Of a stretch of 64,000 nucleotides of DNA, positions 29,178 to 39,060 are shown piece by piece; position 1 is the first letter of the stretch; each line of letters starts with the position of its first letter. Origin of the DNA: Rhodocyclaceae bacterium (lineage in GTDB: Bacteria > Pseudomonadota > Gammaproteobacteria > Burkholderiales > Rhodocyclaceae); assembly GCA_004379165.1 (NCBI GenBank), contig NKXK01000033.1, forward strand, positions 18,885-82,884, written 5' to 3'. Made by a program: the position numbers and the translations under genes. The notes below the pieces were generated by a model. It made no database searches. It had not been told where the DNA came from and was given only the letters and a program-made list of their open reading frames with translations.

Positions 29178-29845
29178 AGGACGCTCTTGGTCACCCGTGC
29201 CAGCGCTGCCGAGACCATCTCGCCGAGACGCTCAAGGTACAAAGTGCCCATGTCGGCATAGAAGCGCTGCGCCTCCTCGCTGCCGAGGGCGATCATGCCG
29301 ATGGTGCCGCCACCGTTACGCAAGGCGATCAGCGCGTGCGAACGGATATGCGAGGCATGCTCGCCAAACCACGTGGCGGTTCCAAATCCGGCGGTCGACC
29401 CGCAGTACGGCCGGCTGAGGGTTTCGGCAAACACCTGCAACTCCTCACTGACTGCCGCGAATTCCGGCAGATCCTCGACGCCATCCGGTTTGTGCCAGAG
29501 GCGTAGCGCGACGTGCGGTACGGAAAAGTCATCGCGCAGATGGAAGTTCAGCAAGTGGATGACCGCCTGAAAGGTCTCGGCCGCCACCAACCCGACCGCG
29601 AGACGATGCACTTTCTCGCTGATCTGGTCGTTTTCTTCGCCAAACGCAATGAGCTCCGCCAGCTTGCTTTCCGTTTGCCGGTTTTTCTCGCGTAGCGTCA
29701 ACATTTGACGTTCAGCCAGCGACACCGCCCGCCCGCCATGAGGATGCGGCACGAAGATCTGGGCCATCAGGTCGGCATATTGCTCGAAAAAACCAGGATT
29801 GTTCTTCAGGTAATCGGCAACGTCTTCCGGAAACAGTGCGCTCAT
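29174..29845 (-). CDS. DUF484 family protein
   Basis: This 223-residue cytoplasmic protein of the DUF484 (YigA-like) family has a GAF-like fold. The N-terminus [22 protein letters not shown] is typical, with [14 protein letters not shown] soon after, then a coiled coil and a GAF-like region with IGMIALGS near the end. Its molecular role is unknown, but it is consistently placed between dapF and xerC. It overlaps both neighbours by four bases. Confidence 0.9.
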   Translation of the reverse strand: MSALFPEDVADYLKNNPGFFEQYADLMAQIFVPHPHGGRAVSLAERQMLTLREKNRQTESKLAELIAFGEENDQISEKVHRLAVGLVAAETFQAVIHLLNFHLRDDFSVPHVALRLWHKPDGVEDLPEFAAVSEELQVFAETLSRPYCGSTAGFGTATWFGEHASHIRSHALIALRNGGGTIGMIALGSEEAQRFYADMGTLYLERLGEMVSAALARVTKSVL

Positions 29846-30672
29846 AATTCGATTTCTCCTTCAAAGACGGTCACCGCCGGCCCCGTCATCAGCACCGGTC
29901 GGCCGGGGCCACCCCAGGCAATATTCAATTCGCCACCGCGGGTGGCGACGCGCACCGGCGATTCGAGCAAACCGCGGCGAATGCCCGCGACTGCCGCGGC
30001 GCAGGCACCGGTACCGCAGGCGAGGGTTTCACCCGATCCGCGCTCATAAACGCGCAACTTGATGTGATGCCCATCGACGATCTGCATGAATCCGGCATTG
30101 ACCCGCTTCGGGAAGCGCTCATGGCGCTCGATCAGCGGCCCGTGCTCACCGACCGGGTGCGTATCGACATCGTCGACAACCTGCACGGCATGCGGATTGC
30201 CCATCGAGACCACCGTTGTCTCCAGGGTTTCGTCGGCGACGTCGAGGAGATGGATGATCACGTCGTCATCCGCCAGAAAGGGAATTTCCGCCGGCCGGAA
30301 GCGCGGCTCGCCCATGTCGACAGTGACATTGCCATCGCCTTCGAGGCGCGGCTCGATGATGCCGCGCATTGTCTCGACCCGGATCTGGCGCTTGTCGGTC
30401 AGCCCCTGCTCATGCACGAAGCGGACAAAACAGCGGGCACCGTTGCCACATTGTTCAACCTCACCGCCATCGGCGTTGAAAATGCGATAACGGAAATCAA
30501 CAGCAGCCTGTTCCGTCTTCTCAACGAGCAGGATCTGGTCACAGCCGATGCCAAAATTCCGGTCGGCGAGATAACGCAATTTCTCAGGCGAGAGGTCGAC
30601 CCGCTGGCGCACGCCATCGAGAACGACAAAATCGTTGCCCAGGCCATGCATCTTGGAAAACTTGAGCTTCAC
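29842..30672 (-). CDS. dapF: Diaminopimelate epimerase
   Basis: DapF converts LL- to meso-diaminopimelate for lysine and peptidoglycan. The 276 residues contain the two catalytic Cys motifs [16 protein letters not shown] ([11 protein letters not shown]) and [12 protein letters not shown], plus the N-terminal [16 protein letters not shown]. The start is GTG at 30672 with GGAG six bases before it. It leads the dapF-DUF484-xerC operon; the 60-base gap to the upstream GNAT gene shows no obvious terminator. Confidence 0.97.
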   Translation of the reverse strand: MKLKFSKMHGLGNDFVVLDGVRQRVDLSPEKLRYLADRNFGIGCDQILLVEKTEQAAVDFRYRIFNADGGEVEQCGNGARCFVRFVHEQGLTDKRQIRVETMRGIIEPRLEGDGNVTVDMGEPRFRPAEIPFLADDDVIIHLLDVADETLETTVVSMGNPHAVQVVDDVDTHPVGEHGPLIERHERFPKRVNAGFMQIVDGHHIKLRVYERGSGETLACGTGACAAAVAGIRRGLLESPVRVATRGGELNIAWGGPGRPVLMTGPAVTVFEGEIEL

Positions 30673-30732
30673 GAAAGGCTCCGCAATGAATCAGAAAAAA
30701 GAATAACAGGGACAGTAGGTTACCTCAAATTA

Positions 30733-31236
30733 TTAAAGTTTTTTCTCCATCACGAAGTCATCCATCACGTAACCGCGACCAATGTCGTCCACGGTCGCCT
30801 CACGAACCTCGAAACCGTATTTCCTGTACGAGTTGATCGCATTCACATTGCGCTTGTTCACCTGCAGGATGACGCAGGGGTAGCCCATTTTCTTCGCCCG
30901 CTCGGCCACGTGGGCAATCAACTGGCCGCCTACGCCCTGGCGCTGCACATCCGGGTGGATATAGAGCTTGTCGAGTTTGAATTCGCCCTTGTAGATTTCG
31001 CTGAAGGCAAAGCCGATGCGGCGGTCGCCGAGAAAGGCCTGATCCAGCCATTTGTGAAGATCTTCCAGATCGTCGTACAGGCGCTCATGGCCATAGCGCT
31101 GTTCGAGCATGAAGTCGATCTGCGCCTGCGTGATGATGCCGGGGTAAGTGGCCTGCCAGATTTCACGGGCGAGTGCGGCAATCCCCGGTACGTCGGGCTG
31201 GGTCACGGGACGGATTTGTATGTTCAGGCTGTTCAT
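30733..31236 (-). CDS. GNAT family N-acetyltransferase
   Basis: This 167-residue GNAT enzyme has the acetyl-CoA-binding motif A in LDKLYIHPDVQRQGVGGQLI and motif B near VILQVNKRNVNAINSYRKYGF. The small molecule or protein it acetylates cannot be told. It overlaps the downstream end of the first acyltransferase gene by four bases (ATGA), so it is likely co-transcribed with the two acyltransferases. Confidence 0.85.
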   Translation of the reverse strand: MNSLNIQIRPVTQPDVPGIAALAREIWQATYPGIITQAQIDFMLEQRYGHERLYDDLEDLHKWLDQAFLGDRRIGFAFSEIYKGEFKLDKLYIHPDVQRQGVGGQLIAHVAERAKKMGYPCVILQVNKRNVNAINSYRKYGFEVREATVDDIGRGYVMDDFVMEKKL

Positions 31237-32108
31237 TTGTAAAACCTCTGTTCTCCGGGTGGCCGGGTCTTGAAACGCTTGTGCAACCAGAAATACTGCT
31301 CCGGCATGCGCAGCACCTGGCCTTCAATGAAACGATTGACGAATTCGGTATCGGCTTCGACGCTAATGCCCGGAAAGTCCTGCCACGGCGGCGAGACCTC
31401 GACAACATAGCCGGTGGGCGTCTGGCGGGTGACACAGGTGACGACCTTGGCACCGGTCAGACGCACCAGACGGGCAACGCCGGGAATGGTTGCAGCCGGC
31501 ACGCCGAAGAAGGGGACAAAAATCGACTCTTTCGGGCCGAAATCCATGTCCGGCAGGTAGTAGAAGGGGTAGCCGTCCTTCATCGCCTTGACGATCTTGC
31601 GCATGCCATCCTGCCGCGACAGCAGCAGGATGTCCGAAAAACGCCGGCGGCCTTCGTACATCAGTTTGTTGAGGACCGGATTCTTCTGGTTCGAGAAAAC
31701 GCTGCACGCCTTGCCATAAAACGAAATGCGCGTCGCGCCGGCGTCCAGACCAACGAAATGCGGCGCCAGGATCAGCAGCGGCTTACCTTCCGGGTCGTGA
31801 AGATGTTCCGCACCCTCGACCTTGATCAGGTCGGCGAGCCTCTCCTTCGACGCCCACCAGAGCAGCGTCCGGTCGAGAACGGCCTGTGAAAAAGCGACGA
31901 AATGACGGCGCGCCAGTTGCTCGCGTGCAGCTTCCGACAGACTCGGCAGACACAGGCGCAGATTGGTCAACGCCACATTCCTCCGCTCGCGGCCTAAGGC
32001 ATAGAGCAGGCGCCCGAGGCCAACCCCCAGCGCCCGCAGCAAGGAAAGCGGCAGCAGATGCAGCACCCAGAGCAGACCCAGAAGGACATAGGTAAAAAAC
32101 AGCTTCAA
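31233..32108 (-). CDS. Lipid A biosynthesis (lauroyl/myristoyl) acyltransferase family, copy 1
   Basis: This 291-residue LpxL/LpxM/HtrB-type acyltransferase has an N-terminal membrane anchor (FFTYVLLGLLWVLHLLPLSLL). The catalytic HX4D is HFVGLD, and further blocks are RRFSDILLLSRQDGMRKI and PFYYLPDMDFGPKESIFVPFFG. It would add a secondary acyl chain to Kdo2-lipid A at the inner membrane. The start chosen is TTG at 32108, seven bases after GGAG and just past the stop of copy 2; the open frame continues upstream but would overlap that gene heavily. Confidence 0.85.
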   Translation of the reverse strand: MKLFFTYVLLGLLWVLHLLPLSLLRALGVGLGRLLYALGRERRNVALTNLRLCLPSLSEAAREQLARRHFVAFSQAVLDRTLLWWASKERLADLIKVEGAEHLHDPEGKPLLILAPHFVGLDAGATRISFYGKACSVFSNQKNPVLNKLMYEGRRRFSDILLLSRQDGMRKIVKAMKDGYPFYYLPDMDFGPKESIFVPFFGVPAATIPGVARLVRLTGAKVVTCVTRQTPTGYVVEVSPPWQDFPGISVEADTEFVNRFIEGQVLRMPEQYFWLHKRFKTRPPGEQRFYK

Positions 32109-32112
32109 GACT

Positions 32113-32955
32113 TCACTCCACCGGCGGCGGCTCGGCGCCCCCTGGACGTTTGTAACGGTTATAGCCCCACAGGTACTGGGCCGGGCACTCGCGGACCAAG
32201 GCCTCGATCTCGCCGTTGATCTGCGCCGCCCGCTCGATGGTCGAGCCACTCAATACCTGAAGGGGCGGCCGGAAATGCAGACGATAGCCCCGTCCCTTCG
32301 GCAAGCGCTCGCCCCAAGCCAGAAGCGTTGTTGCCCCAGTTTCGGTCAGCCGTGCGGCCAGTGTCATCGTATAGGCGTAGCGCCCGAAAAACTTCAGCCA
32401 GACGCCTTCGCCAACCTTCGGTGCCTGGTCGGGCAGCATGCCCACCGCCTGCCCCTTCTTCAGCGCCTTGATCAGCGATCTGACACCGCTCAGATCCGCC
32501 GGCGCCAGATGCAGATGTTCGCGCTTGCGGCCGTTGAGAATCAACTCCTGAACCGCTGCCTGCTTCGGCTGACGGTAAAGCACAGTGATTTCACCAAAGG
32601 CTGAAAAAAATTGCGCCGTGATTTCGAAACAGCCGAGATGCGGCGTCAGGAAGACAATCCCCTTCCCCGACGCCTGCGCTGCCTCAATGTTCTCCCAGCC
32701 CACCACATCGACCACCTGTGCATTGGTTTCTTCCAATGTGCGCAGCCAGATGCGCGACAACTCTAGCATCTGCTTGCCGGTTTCGCCGGCCACGGCAAAG
32801 CGCAAGGCTGGATCAATACCGGCCAGCGCCATGTTCTCGTTCTGATGCTTGCGATAAGTCGGCGACAGCAGGTAAACCAGGCGCCCCAGCCCCGCCCCAA
32901 GGGCGTGAACAAAGCGCAGCGGACACCTGCTCAAAAGTCGGAATAGAAAAACCAT
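32113..32955 (-). CDS. Lipid A biosynthesis acyltransferase family, copy 2
   Basis: This 280-residue paralogue of the previous gene has an N-terminal membrane segment. The catalytic motif is HX4E (HLGCFE) instead of HX4D, which is also accepted in the family. GMLPDQAPKVGEGVWLKFFGR is the conserved block that follows. It lies four bases before copy 1, so the two are probably made together and may add different chains. It is divergent from metK, and an inverted repeat CCGGG-TTTCAAA-CCCCGG lies just before its ATG. Confidence 0.85.
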   Translation of the reverse strand: MVFLFRLLSRCPLRFVHALGAGLGRLVYLLSPTYRKHQNENMALAGIDPALRFAVAGETGKQMLELSRIWLRTLEETNAQVVDVVGWENIEAAQASGKGIVFLTPHLGCFEITAQFFSAFGEITVLYRQPKQAAVQELILNGRKREHLHLAPADLSGVRSLIKALKKGQAVGMLPDQAPKVGEGVWLKFFGRYAYTMTLAARLTETGATTLLAWGERLPKGRGYRLHFRPPLQVLSGSTIERAAQINGEIEALVRECPAQYLWGYNRYKRPGGAEPPPVE

Positions 32956-32968
32956 GCGGCCCCGGGGT

Positions 32969-32996
32969 TTGAAACCCGGACTGAAAAGTTTAATAT
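32969..32996 (+). promoter_or_regulatory. metK promoter
   Basis: TTGAAA (32969-32974) and TAATAT (32991-32996) are separated by 16 bases. The near-symmetrical AT stretch also offers a CATAAT on the minus strand for the divergent acyltransferase. Predicted transcription starts near 33003, exactly where the structured metK leader begins. Confidence 0.6.
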
Positions 32997-33002
32997 TATG
33001 GG

Positions 33003-33113
33003 ATCGCCGAGTTAAACAGACAACTTGCGGGGCGATTTATAAATGCCGCTAAAGCGTCGCCCGCTCGTGGTCCGAAGCCGGTAACGCCGGACCAAGGACC
33101 ACTGGAGCATTCC
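33003..33113 (+). ncRNA. Structured metK leader, candidate regulatory RNA
   Basis: Two sets of competing stems are visible. ATCGCC (33003-33008) can pair with GGCGAT (33031-33036), or GGGCGA (33030-33035) can pair with TCGCCC (33057-33062). Downstream GGTCCG (33069-33074) can pair with CGGACC (33088-33093), or GTGGTCC (33067-33073) with GGACCAC (33096-33102). TGGA (33103-33106), part of the ribosome binding site, can pair with TCCA at the start codon. It resembles no SAM or SAH riboswitch class I know. Confidence 0.45.
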
Positions 33114-34277
<1,164 letters not shown>

Positions 34278-34300
34278 GCGTCTCCGCATAATTCACACAA

Positions 34301-34324
34301 GGGCGCTCCGGCGCCCTTTTTTGT
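34301..34324 (+). terminator. Terminator after metK
   Basis: GGGCGC (34301-34306) pairs with GCGCCC (34311-34316) around TCCG, and a run of six T follows. The T run ends where the HD-GYP upstream inverted repeat begins. Confidence 0.88.
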
Positions 34325-34339
34325 CGGTAAAATCGACAA
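34321..34339 (+). promoter_or_regulatory. Inverted repeat just before the HD-GYP start codon
   Basis: TTGTCG (34321-34326) and CGACAA (34334-34339) flank GTAAAAT. The centre contains TAAAAT (34328-34333), which could be a -10 element. The ATG follows three bases later and has no ribosome binding site, so the transcript may be leaderless or nearly so. It could be an operator; no matching regulator was identified. Confidence 0.4.
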
Positions 34340-34341
34340 AT

Positions 34342-35547
34342 ATGCTGAAGAAAATTCCCGTTTCCGAACTCAAGCTGGGTATGCACCTGCAAGAGTTCTG
34401 CGGCGCCTGGCTGGATCACCCGTTCTGGCGGACTAAATTCGTCCTGACCGATCCGAACGACCTCGTTCTCGTCCGCGAGTGTCCGATTACCGAAGTATGG
34501 ATCGATATCAGCAAGGGACTGGACGTCGATGCCGGCTCCCCGGCGGCTGGGGTGAACGCGGAAATTGTCGAAAAATTGCCCGAACCGCCATCAGCCAAGA
34601 TCGAGAAAACAAGCTTCAACAACGAAGTCAAACGTGCCTCGCGGATCGTTGCCAAGGGCAAGGAGGCCGTCGTGTCGATGTTTCAGGAAGCCCGCATGGG
34701 CAAGGCCATCGAGGCTGAAGCCGCGGCGCCGCTGGTCGAGGAAATATCCAACTCGGTGATGCGCAACCCCGGCGCCCTGATCAGCCTCGCCCGCCTGAAA
34801 AGCGCCGATGATTACACCTACATGCATTCGGTCGCAGTTTGCGCCCTGATGATCGCCCTCGCCCGCCAGTTGGGCCTCGACGAACAACAGACGCGCGACG
34901 CCGGTATGGCCGGCCTGCTACACGATCTCGGCAAGGCGATGATCCCGCTCGACGTTCTCAACAAACCGGGCCGGCTGACCGACACCGAATTCGCGCTAGT
35001 CAAGACCCACCCGGAAGAAGGTCACAAGCTGTTGCTTGAGGGCAAGGGGGTCAGCGACGTCACCAAGGATGTCTGCCTGCACCACCATGAAAAAGTGGAT
35101 GGAAGCGGCTACCCCAAAGGTCTGAACAGCGAAACCATGAGTCTGTTCGCCAAAATGGGCGCCGTCTGCGATGTTTACGACGCCATCACGTCCAACCGCC
35201 CCTACAAGGCTGGCTGGGATCCGGCCGAGTCGATCAAGCGCATGGCCGAGTGGAAGGGACATTTCGACCCGACGGTTTTTCAGGCCTTCGTCAAGAGTCT
35301 GGGCATTTATCCAATCGGCTCGCTGGTTCGCCTCGAATCCGGAAAGCTCGGCGTTGTCATCGAACAGGGCGAACAATCGCTGCTCAAGCCCAAGGTCAAA
35401 GTCTTCTTCTCGACCAAGGCGCAGGCCTACATCAAGCCGGAAACCATCGACCTCGCGCACAGCCCGGAGAAGATCGCCGGCCGCGAGGATGCAGCCAAGT
35501 GGGGCGTCAAGGATATCGACCGTTACTGGGCAGCTGAAAAATCCTGA
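34342..35547 (+). CDS. HD-GYP cyclic-di-GMP phosphodiesterase
   Basis: This 401-residue cytoplasmic protein has an N-terminal DUF3391 domain (about 1-120) and a C-terminal HD-GYP domain. The HD pair lies in LLHDLGKAMIP (near 195), followed by HHHEKVDGSGYPKGL, which keeps the HHE and the full GYP motif, and DVYDAITSNRPYK. All metal ligands visible argue for an active c-di-GMP phosphodiesterase, affecting motility, pili or biofilm. It sits between metK and ahcY but has its own upstream region. The start at 34342 matches the family N-terminus MLKKIPVSELKLGMHL. Confidence 0.93.
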   Translation: MLKKIPVSELKLGMHLQEFCGAWLDHPFWRTKFVLTDPNDLVLVRECPITEVWIDISKGLDVDAGSPAAGVNAEIVEKLPEPPSAKIEKTSFNNEVKRASRIVAKGKEAVVSMFQEARMGKAIEAEAAAPLVEEISNSVMRNPGALISLARLKSADDYTYMHSVAVCALMIALARQLGLDEQQTRDAGMAGLLHDLGKAMIPLDVLNKPGRLTDTEFALVKTHPEEGHKLLLEGKGVSDVTKDVCLHHHEKVDGSGYPKGLNSETMSLFAKMGAVCDVYDAITSNRPYKAGWDPAESIKRMAEWKGHFDPTVFQAFVKSLGIYPIGSLVRLESGKLGVVIEQGEQSLLKPKVKVFFSTKAQAYIKPETIDLAHSPEKIAGREDAAKWGVKDIDRYWAAEKS

Positions 35548-35570
35548 GCCATTTGCAGGAAAAACCGGTT

Positions 35571-35641
35571 TATAATCCGCCACCTACCGAGGGGCGCTGC
35601 AGGGGAAATTTCTCTCAGGCTCGGTTCTAAACGGCGCTCAC
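35571..35641 (+). promoter_or_regulatory. SAH riboswitch with upstream TATAAT
   Basis: The aptamer runs from about 35586 to 35641. ACCGAGGGGCGCTGC is the conserved 5' half, CAGGCTCGG closes the outer stem, and AACGGCGCTCAC gives the pseudoknot strand. This is the S-adenosylhomocysteine riboswitch upstream of ahcY known in betaproteobacteria. Downstream, GTGAGC (35671-35676) can pair with GCTCAC (35636-35641) around a CCCTGC/GCAGGG hairpin, a likely expression platform. TATAAT at 35571-35576 is the probable -10. SAH should switch ahcY on. Confidence 0.88.
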
Positions 35642-35730
35642 TGTTCAACCCTGCCGGGCGCAGGGGGCCGGTGAGCATGATACCGATGACACCCCATCCC
35701 CTCCCCGTCACAGTTATTTAGGAGCTTACT

Positions 35731-37131
35731 GTGGCTGAATTCAATGACTACGTTGTTGCCGATCTGAGCCTTGCCGACTGGGGTCGCAAGGAAATCCGCA
35801 TCGCCGAAACCGAAATGCCGGGCCTGATGGCCATTCGCGAGGAATTTGCGAAGACCCAGCCGCTCAAGGGCGCGCGCATCACCGGCTCGCTGCACATGAC
35901 CATCCAGACCGCCGTGCTGATCGAGACGCTGACCGCCCTCGGCGCCGATGTCCGCTGGGCCTCGTGCAACATTTTCTCGACCCAGGATCACGCCGCGGCC
36001 GCCATTGCCGCGCAGAAGATCCCGGTCTTCGCCGTCAAGGGTGAAACGCTGGTCGATTACTGGGATTACACCCACCGCATCTTCGAGTGGGTCGACGGCG
36101 GCTACTCCAACATGATCCTCGACGACGGTGGCGATGCCACCCTGCTGCTGCACCTCGGTGCCAAGGCCGAGAAGGATCTGTCGGTGCTGGCCAATCCGTG
36201 CTCCGAAGAAGAAACCATCCTCTTCGCTGCGATCAAGGCCAAGCTGGCTGTCGATCCGAGCTGGTACTCGGTGCGTCTGGCCCAGATCAAGGGCGTGACG
36301 GAAGAAACCACCACCGGCGTACATCGACTGTACCAGATGCACGCCCGTGGCGACCTCAAGTTCCCGGGCATCAATGTCAATGACTCGGTCACCAAGTCCA
36401 AGTTCGACAACCTCTACGGCTGCCGCGAATCGCTGGTCGATGGCATCAAGCGCGCCACCGACGTCATGGTTGCCGGCAAGATCGCCGTCGTCTGCGGCTA
36501 CGGCGATGTCGGCAAAGGTTCCGCGCAGGCCCTGCGCGCCCTGTCCGCCCAGGTTTGGGTCACCGAAATCGACCCGATCTGCGCCCTGCAGGCCGCGATG
36601 GAAGGCTATCGCGTCGTCACCATGGAATACGCTGCCGATCAGGCTGACATCTTCGTCACCACGACCGGCAATTTCCACGTCATCACCCATGACCACATGG
36701 TCAAGATGAAGAACAACGCCATCGTCTGCAACATCGGTCACTTCGACAACGAAATCGACGTTGCCTCGCTGGAAAAGTACCAGTGGGAAGAGATCAAGCC
36801 GCAGGTCGACCACGTCATTTTCCCCGACGGCAAGCGCATCATCCTGCTCGCCAAGGGCCGACTGGTGAACCTCGGCTGCGGCACCGGCCATCCCTCCTAC
36901 GTCATGTCTTCGTCCTTCGCCAACCAGACCATCGCCCAGATCGAGCTGTTCACCAAGACCGCCGATTACCCGGTCGGCGTCTACACGCTGCCCAAGCACC
37001 TCGATGAGAAGGTCGCCCGTCTGCAACTGAAGACGCTCAACGTGCAACTAACGACGCTGACGCAGCAGCAGGCCGACTATATCGGCGTGCCGGTCGAAGG
37101 CCCGTACAAGACCGACCACTACCGCTACTAA
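35731..37131 (+). CDS. ahcY: S-adenosylhomocysteine hydrolase
   Basis: AhcY splits the toxic methylation by-product SAH into adenosine and homocysteine using bound NAD. The 466 residues include the N-terminal [18 protein letters not shown], the insertion loop typical of bacterial forms (about 130-150), the NAD-binding [20 protein letters not shown] and the C-terminal KTDHYRY tail. The start is GTG at 35731 with AGGAG seven bases upstream. It is controlled by a SAH riboswitch and is followed by tlyA and metF. Confidence 0.98.
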   Translation: MAEFNDYVVADLSLADWGRKEIRIAETEMPGLMAIREEFAKTQPLKGARITGSLHMTIQTAVLIETLTALGADVRWASCNIFSTQDHAAAAIAAQKIPVFAVKGETLVDYWDYTHRIFEWVDGGYSNMILDDGGDATLLLHLGAKAEKDLSVLANPCSEEETILFAAIKAKLAVDPSWYSVRLAQIKGVTEETTTGVHRLYQMHARGDLKFPGINVNDSVTKSKFDNLYGCRESLVDGIKRATDVMVAGKIAVVCGYGDVGKGSAQALRALSAQVWVTEIDPICALQAAMEGYRVVTMEYAADQADIFVTTTGNFHVITHDHMVKMKNNAIVCNIGHFDNEIDVASLEKYQWEEIKPQVDHVIFPDGKRIILLAKGRLVNLGCGTGHPSYVMSSSFANQTIAQIELFTKTADYPVGVYTLPKHLDEKVARLQLKTLNVQLTTLTQQQADYIGVPVEGPYKTDHYRY

Positions 37132-37150
37132 GAAGGCATAGTCCGTTCCG

Positions 37151-37978
37151 ATGAGCATGAACTCCTTCCATGCCCGCCAGGGCGGACGGTCACGTGACGA
37201 GAAGCCGGCGAAGGCGCCGGTCGAACGTCACGGCCTGCTGCGCGCCGATGCCCTGCTTGTCCAGACCGGACAGGCGGCATCGCGCACGCAGGCACAGCGT
37301 CTGATCAGCGAAGGCCGAGTGTTCTGCGAAGGCAAGGCAATTGCCAAGCCGTCGCTCGAACTCCCTGCCGATGTCGTCCTCAAGGTGCTCGAAGACGAAA
37401 GCGACCGCTTCGTCTCACGCGGCGCCCTCAAACTGGCTGGCGCCCTGCGCCATAACGGACTCAGCGTCTACGGCAAGCGTTGTCTCGACGTCGGCCAATC
37501 CACCGGCGGCTTTACCGATTGCCTGCTGCATGCCGGTGCCCGGCATGTCGTCGGCGTCGATGTCGGCCATGGACAGTTACATCCGAAACTCAAAGCAGAC
37601 CAACGCGTCACTGCCATCGAAGGCATCAACTGCCGCACCCTCACCGCTGCCGACCTCGGCGACGCCCTGCCCGCCGCTGGCTTCGACCTCATCGTTGGCG
37701 ACGTCTCCTTCATCTCCATGAGCCTCATCCTGCCGCAACTGCTGCCGTTGCTGGCGCAGAACGGCGAGATGCTCCTCCTCATCAAGCCGCAATTCGAAGT
37801 TGGCCCCACCAACATCGGCAAGGGCGGCATCGTTCGCAATACGGCGCTCTATCGCGACGTTGAACGCAAGTTTGCCGATTTAGCCCGAATTTCCGGGTTG
37901 ACCGTAGCTGACTGGCTGGACAGCCCGATCACCGGCGGCGACGGCAATCGTGAATTCTTCATCTGGTTGAAAAAATGA
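37151..37978 (+). CDS. tlyA: TlyA family rRNA methyltransferase / S4-domain protein
   Basis: This 275-residue protein has an N-terminal S4 RNA-binding domain (about 30-90; RADALLVQTGQAASRTQAQRL) and an FtsJ-like SAM-dependent methyltransferase domain (CLDVGQSTGGFTDCLL; LIVGDVSFISMSLILP). TlyA homologues 2'-O-methylate rRNA; some are called hemolysins by tradition. It overlaps metF by four bases. Near the C-terminus the dispersed motif variant GCTACGGTCAAC is present on the minus strand (37908-37897), in sequence unrelated to the protein family's core. Confidence 0.9.
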   Translation: MSMNSFHARQGGRSRDEKPAKAPVERHGLLRADALLVQTGQAASRTQAQRLISEGRVFCEGKAIAKPSLELPADVVLKVLEDESDRFVSRGALKLAGALRHNGLSVYGKRCLDVGQSTGGFTDCLLHAGARHVVGVDVGHGQLHPKLKADQRVTAIEGINCRTLTAADLGDALPAAGFDLIVGDVSFISMSLILPQLLPLLAQNGEMLLLIKPQFEVGPTNIGKGGIVRNTALYRDVERKFADLARISGLTVADWLDSPITGGDGNREFFIWLKK

Positions 37979-38799
37979 AACCTGAAATTTCCATCGAGTT
38001 TTTCCCGCCACAAACGCCAGAAGGCATCGAAAAACTCCGCAAGGTACGCGGCGAACTCGCTAGCCTGAACCCGCAGTTCTTCTCCGTCACCTATGGCGCC
38101 GGCGGCTCGACACGCGAGCGCACCTTTGCCGTGGTCAAGGAAATTGCCGCCGAAGGCTTCGACGCCGCGCCCCACCTCTCCTGCATCGGCTCCACCCGCG
38201 AGTCGATCCGCGAAATCCTCGCCGAATACAATGAAGCCGGCATCAAGCGCATCGTCGCGCTGCGTGGCGACCTCCCGTCCGGCATGGCCGAAACCGGCGA
38301 ATTCCGTTACGCGAACGAACTCGTCGAATTCATCCGCGCCGAGACCGGCAACCACTTCAGTCTCGAAGTCGCCGCCTACCCGGAATGGCACCCGCAAGCC
38401 CGCAGCCCGAAGGACGACCTCGACGCCTTCGTGCGCAAGGTCAAGGCTGGCGCCAACTCGGCCATCACCCAGTATTTTTACAACGCCGATGCCTACTTCC
38501 ACTTCGTTGACGAAGCCAAGGCACGGGGCGTCGACATCCCCATCATTCCCGGCATCATGCCCATTGCCGGCTTCACCAAACTGGCGCGCTTCTCCGACGC
38601 CTGCGGCGCCGACATTCCGCGCTGGATGCGCAAGAAGTTCGAAAGCTTCGGCGACGACAGCGACTCGATCCGCGCCTTCGGCCTCGATGTCGTGACCGAA
38701 CTCTGCGAACGCCTTCTCAAGGGCGGCGCCCCCGGCCTGCACTTCTATTGCATGAACCAGTCGGCACTGACCACCGAAATCTGCCGCCGCCTCGGCTAA
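37975..38799 (+). CDS. metF: Methylenetetrahydrofolate reductase
   Basis: MetF reduces 5,10-methylene-THF to 5-methyl-THF, the methyl donor for methionine, using FAD. The 274 residues start with the family motif EISIEFFPPQTPEG, then FFSVTYGAGGSTRERT, IVALRGDLP and PIIPGIMPI. The ahcY-tlyA-metF operon places homocysteine formation beside the supply of methyl groups to remake methionine. A hairpin terminator and a dispersed repeat follow. Confidence 0.97.
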   Translation: MKPEISIEFFPPQTPEGIEKLRKVRGELASLNPQFFSVTYGAGGSTRERTFAVVKEIAAEGFDAAPHLSCIGSTRESIREILAEYNEAGIKRIVALRGDLPSGMAETGEFRYANELVEFIRAETGNHFSLEVAAYPEWHPQARSPKDDLDAFVRKVKAGANSAITQYFYNADAYFHFVDEAKARGVDIPIIPGIMPIAGFTKLARFSDACGADIPRWMRKKFESFGDDSDSIRAFGLDVVTELCERLLKGGAPGLHFYCMNQSALTTEICRRLG

Positions 38800-38827
38800 A
38801 TTCAGGCGCAGCAGCCCAAACGCAAAA

Positions 38828-38848
38828 GCCGGCAACTGCCGGTTTTTG
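38828..38848 (+). terminator. Terminator after metF
   Basis: CCGGC (38829-38833) pairs with GCCGG (38838-38842) around AACT, followed by five T. Upstream A residues (38824-38827) allow termination from the other strand too. It overlaps the tail of repeat copy 5. Confidence 0.8.
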
Positions 38849-38874
38849 TCGTTTTCCGGGTTCACCGCAGCGGC
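38841..38874 (-). repeat. Dispersed repeat, copy 5
   Basis: On the minus strand the exact core GCTGCGGTGAAC (38871-38860) is followed by CCGGAAAACGACAAAAACC, which leads straight into the terminator hairpin. It lies in the 261-base gap between metF and the HNH gene; the remainder of the gap (38881-39060) shows nothing I can name. Confidence 0.75.
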
Positions 38875-39060
38875 GCTTGCGCTGGGAAAAAACGGGGCAT
38901 AAGTTTCGGCTTTGCTTCAGGTTTCGGATGCGCCGGCCTATCGCCTGCCCGCTGATGCCGACGTCGTGCCAATACTCACCGCAACCGCTAAACTCTGACT
39001 TCCGTTGATAACAACAAGGGTGCCGGCAGCAACTGCCTCGGTGGTGCTGCCCAAAACATC

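Noticed and set aside
32961..32979. CCGGG-GTTTGAA-ACCCGG palindrome in front of the acyltransferase
   Set aside because: Overlaps the metK -35 and could be chance in a GC-rich gap; kept only as a remark.
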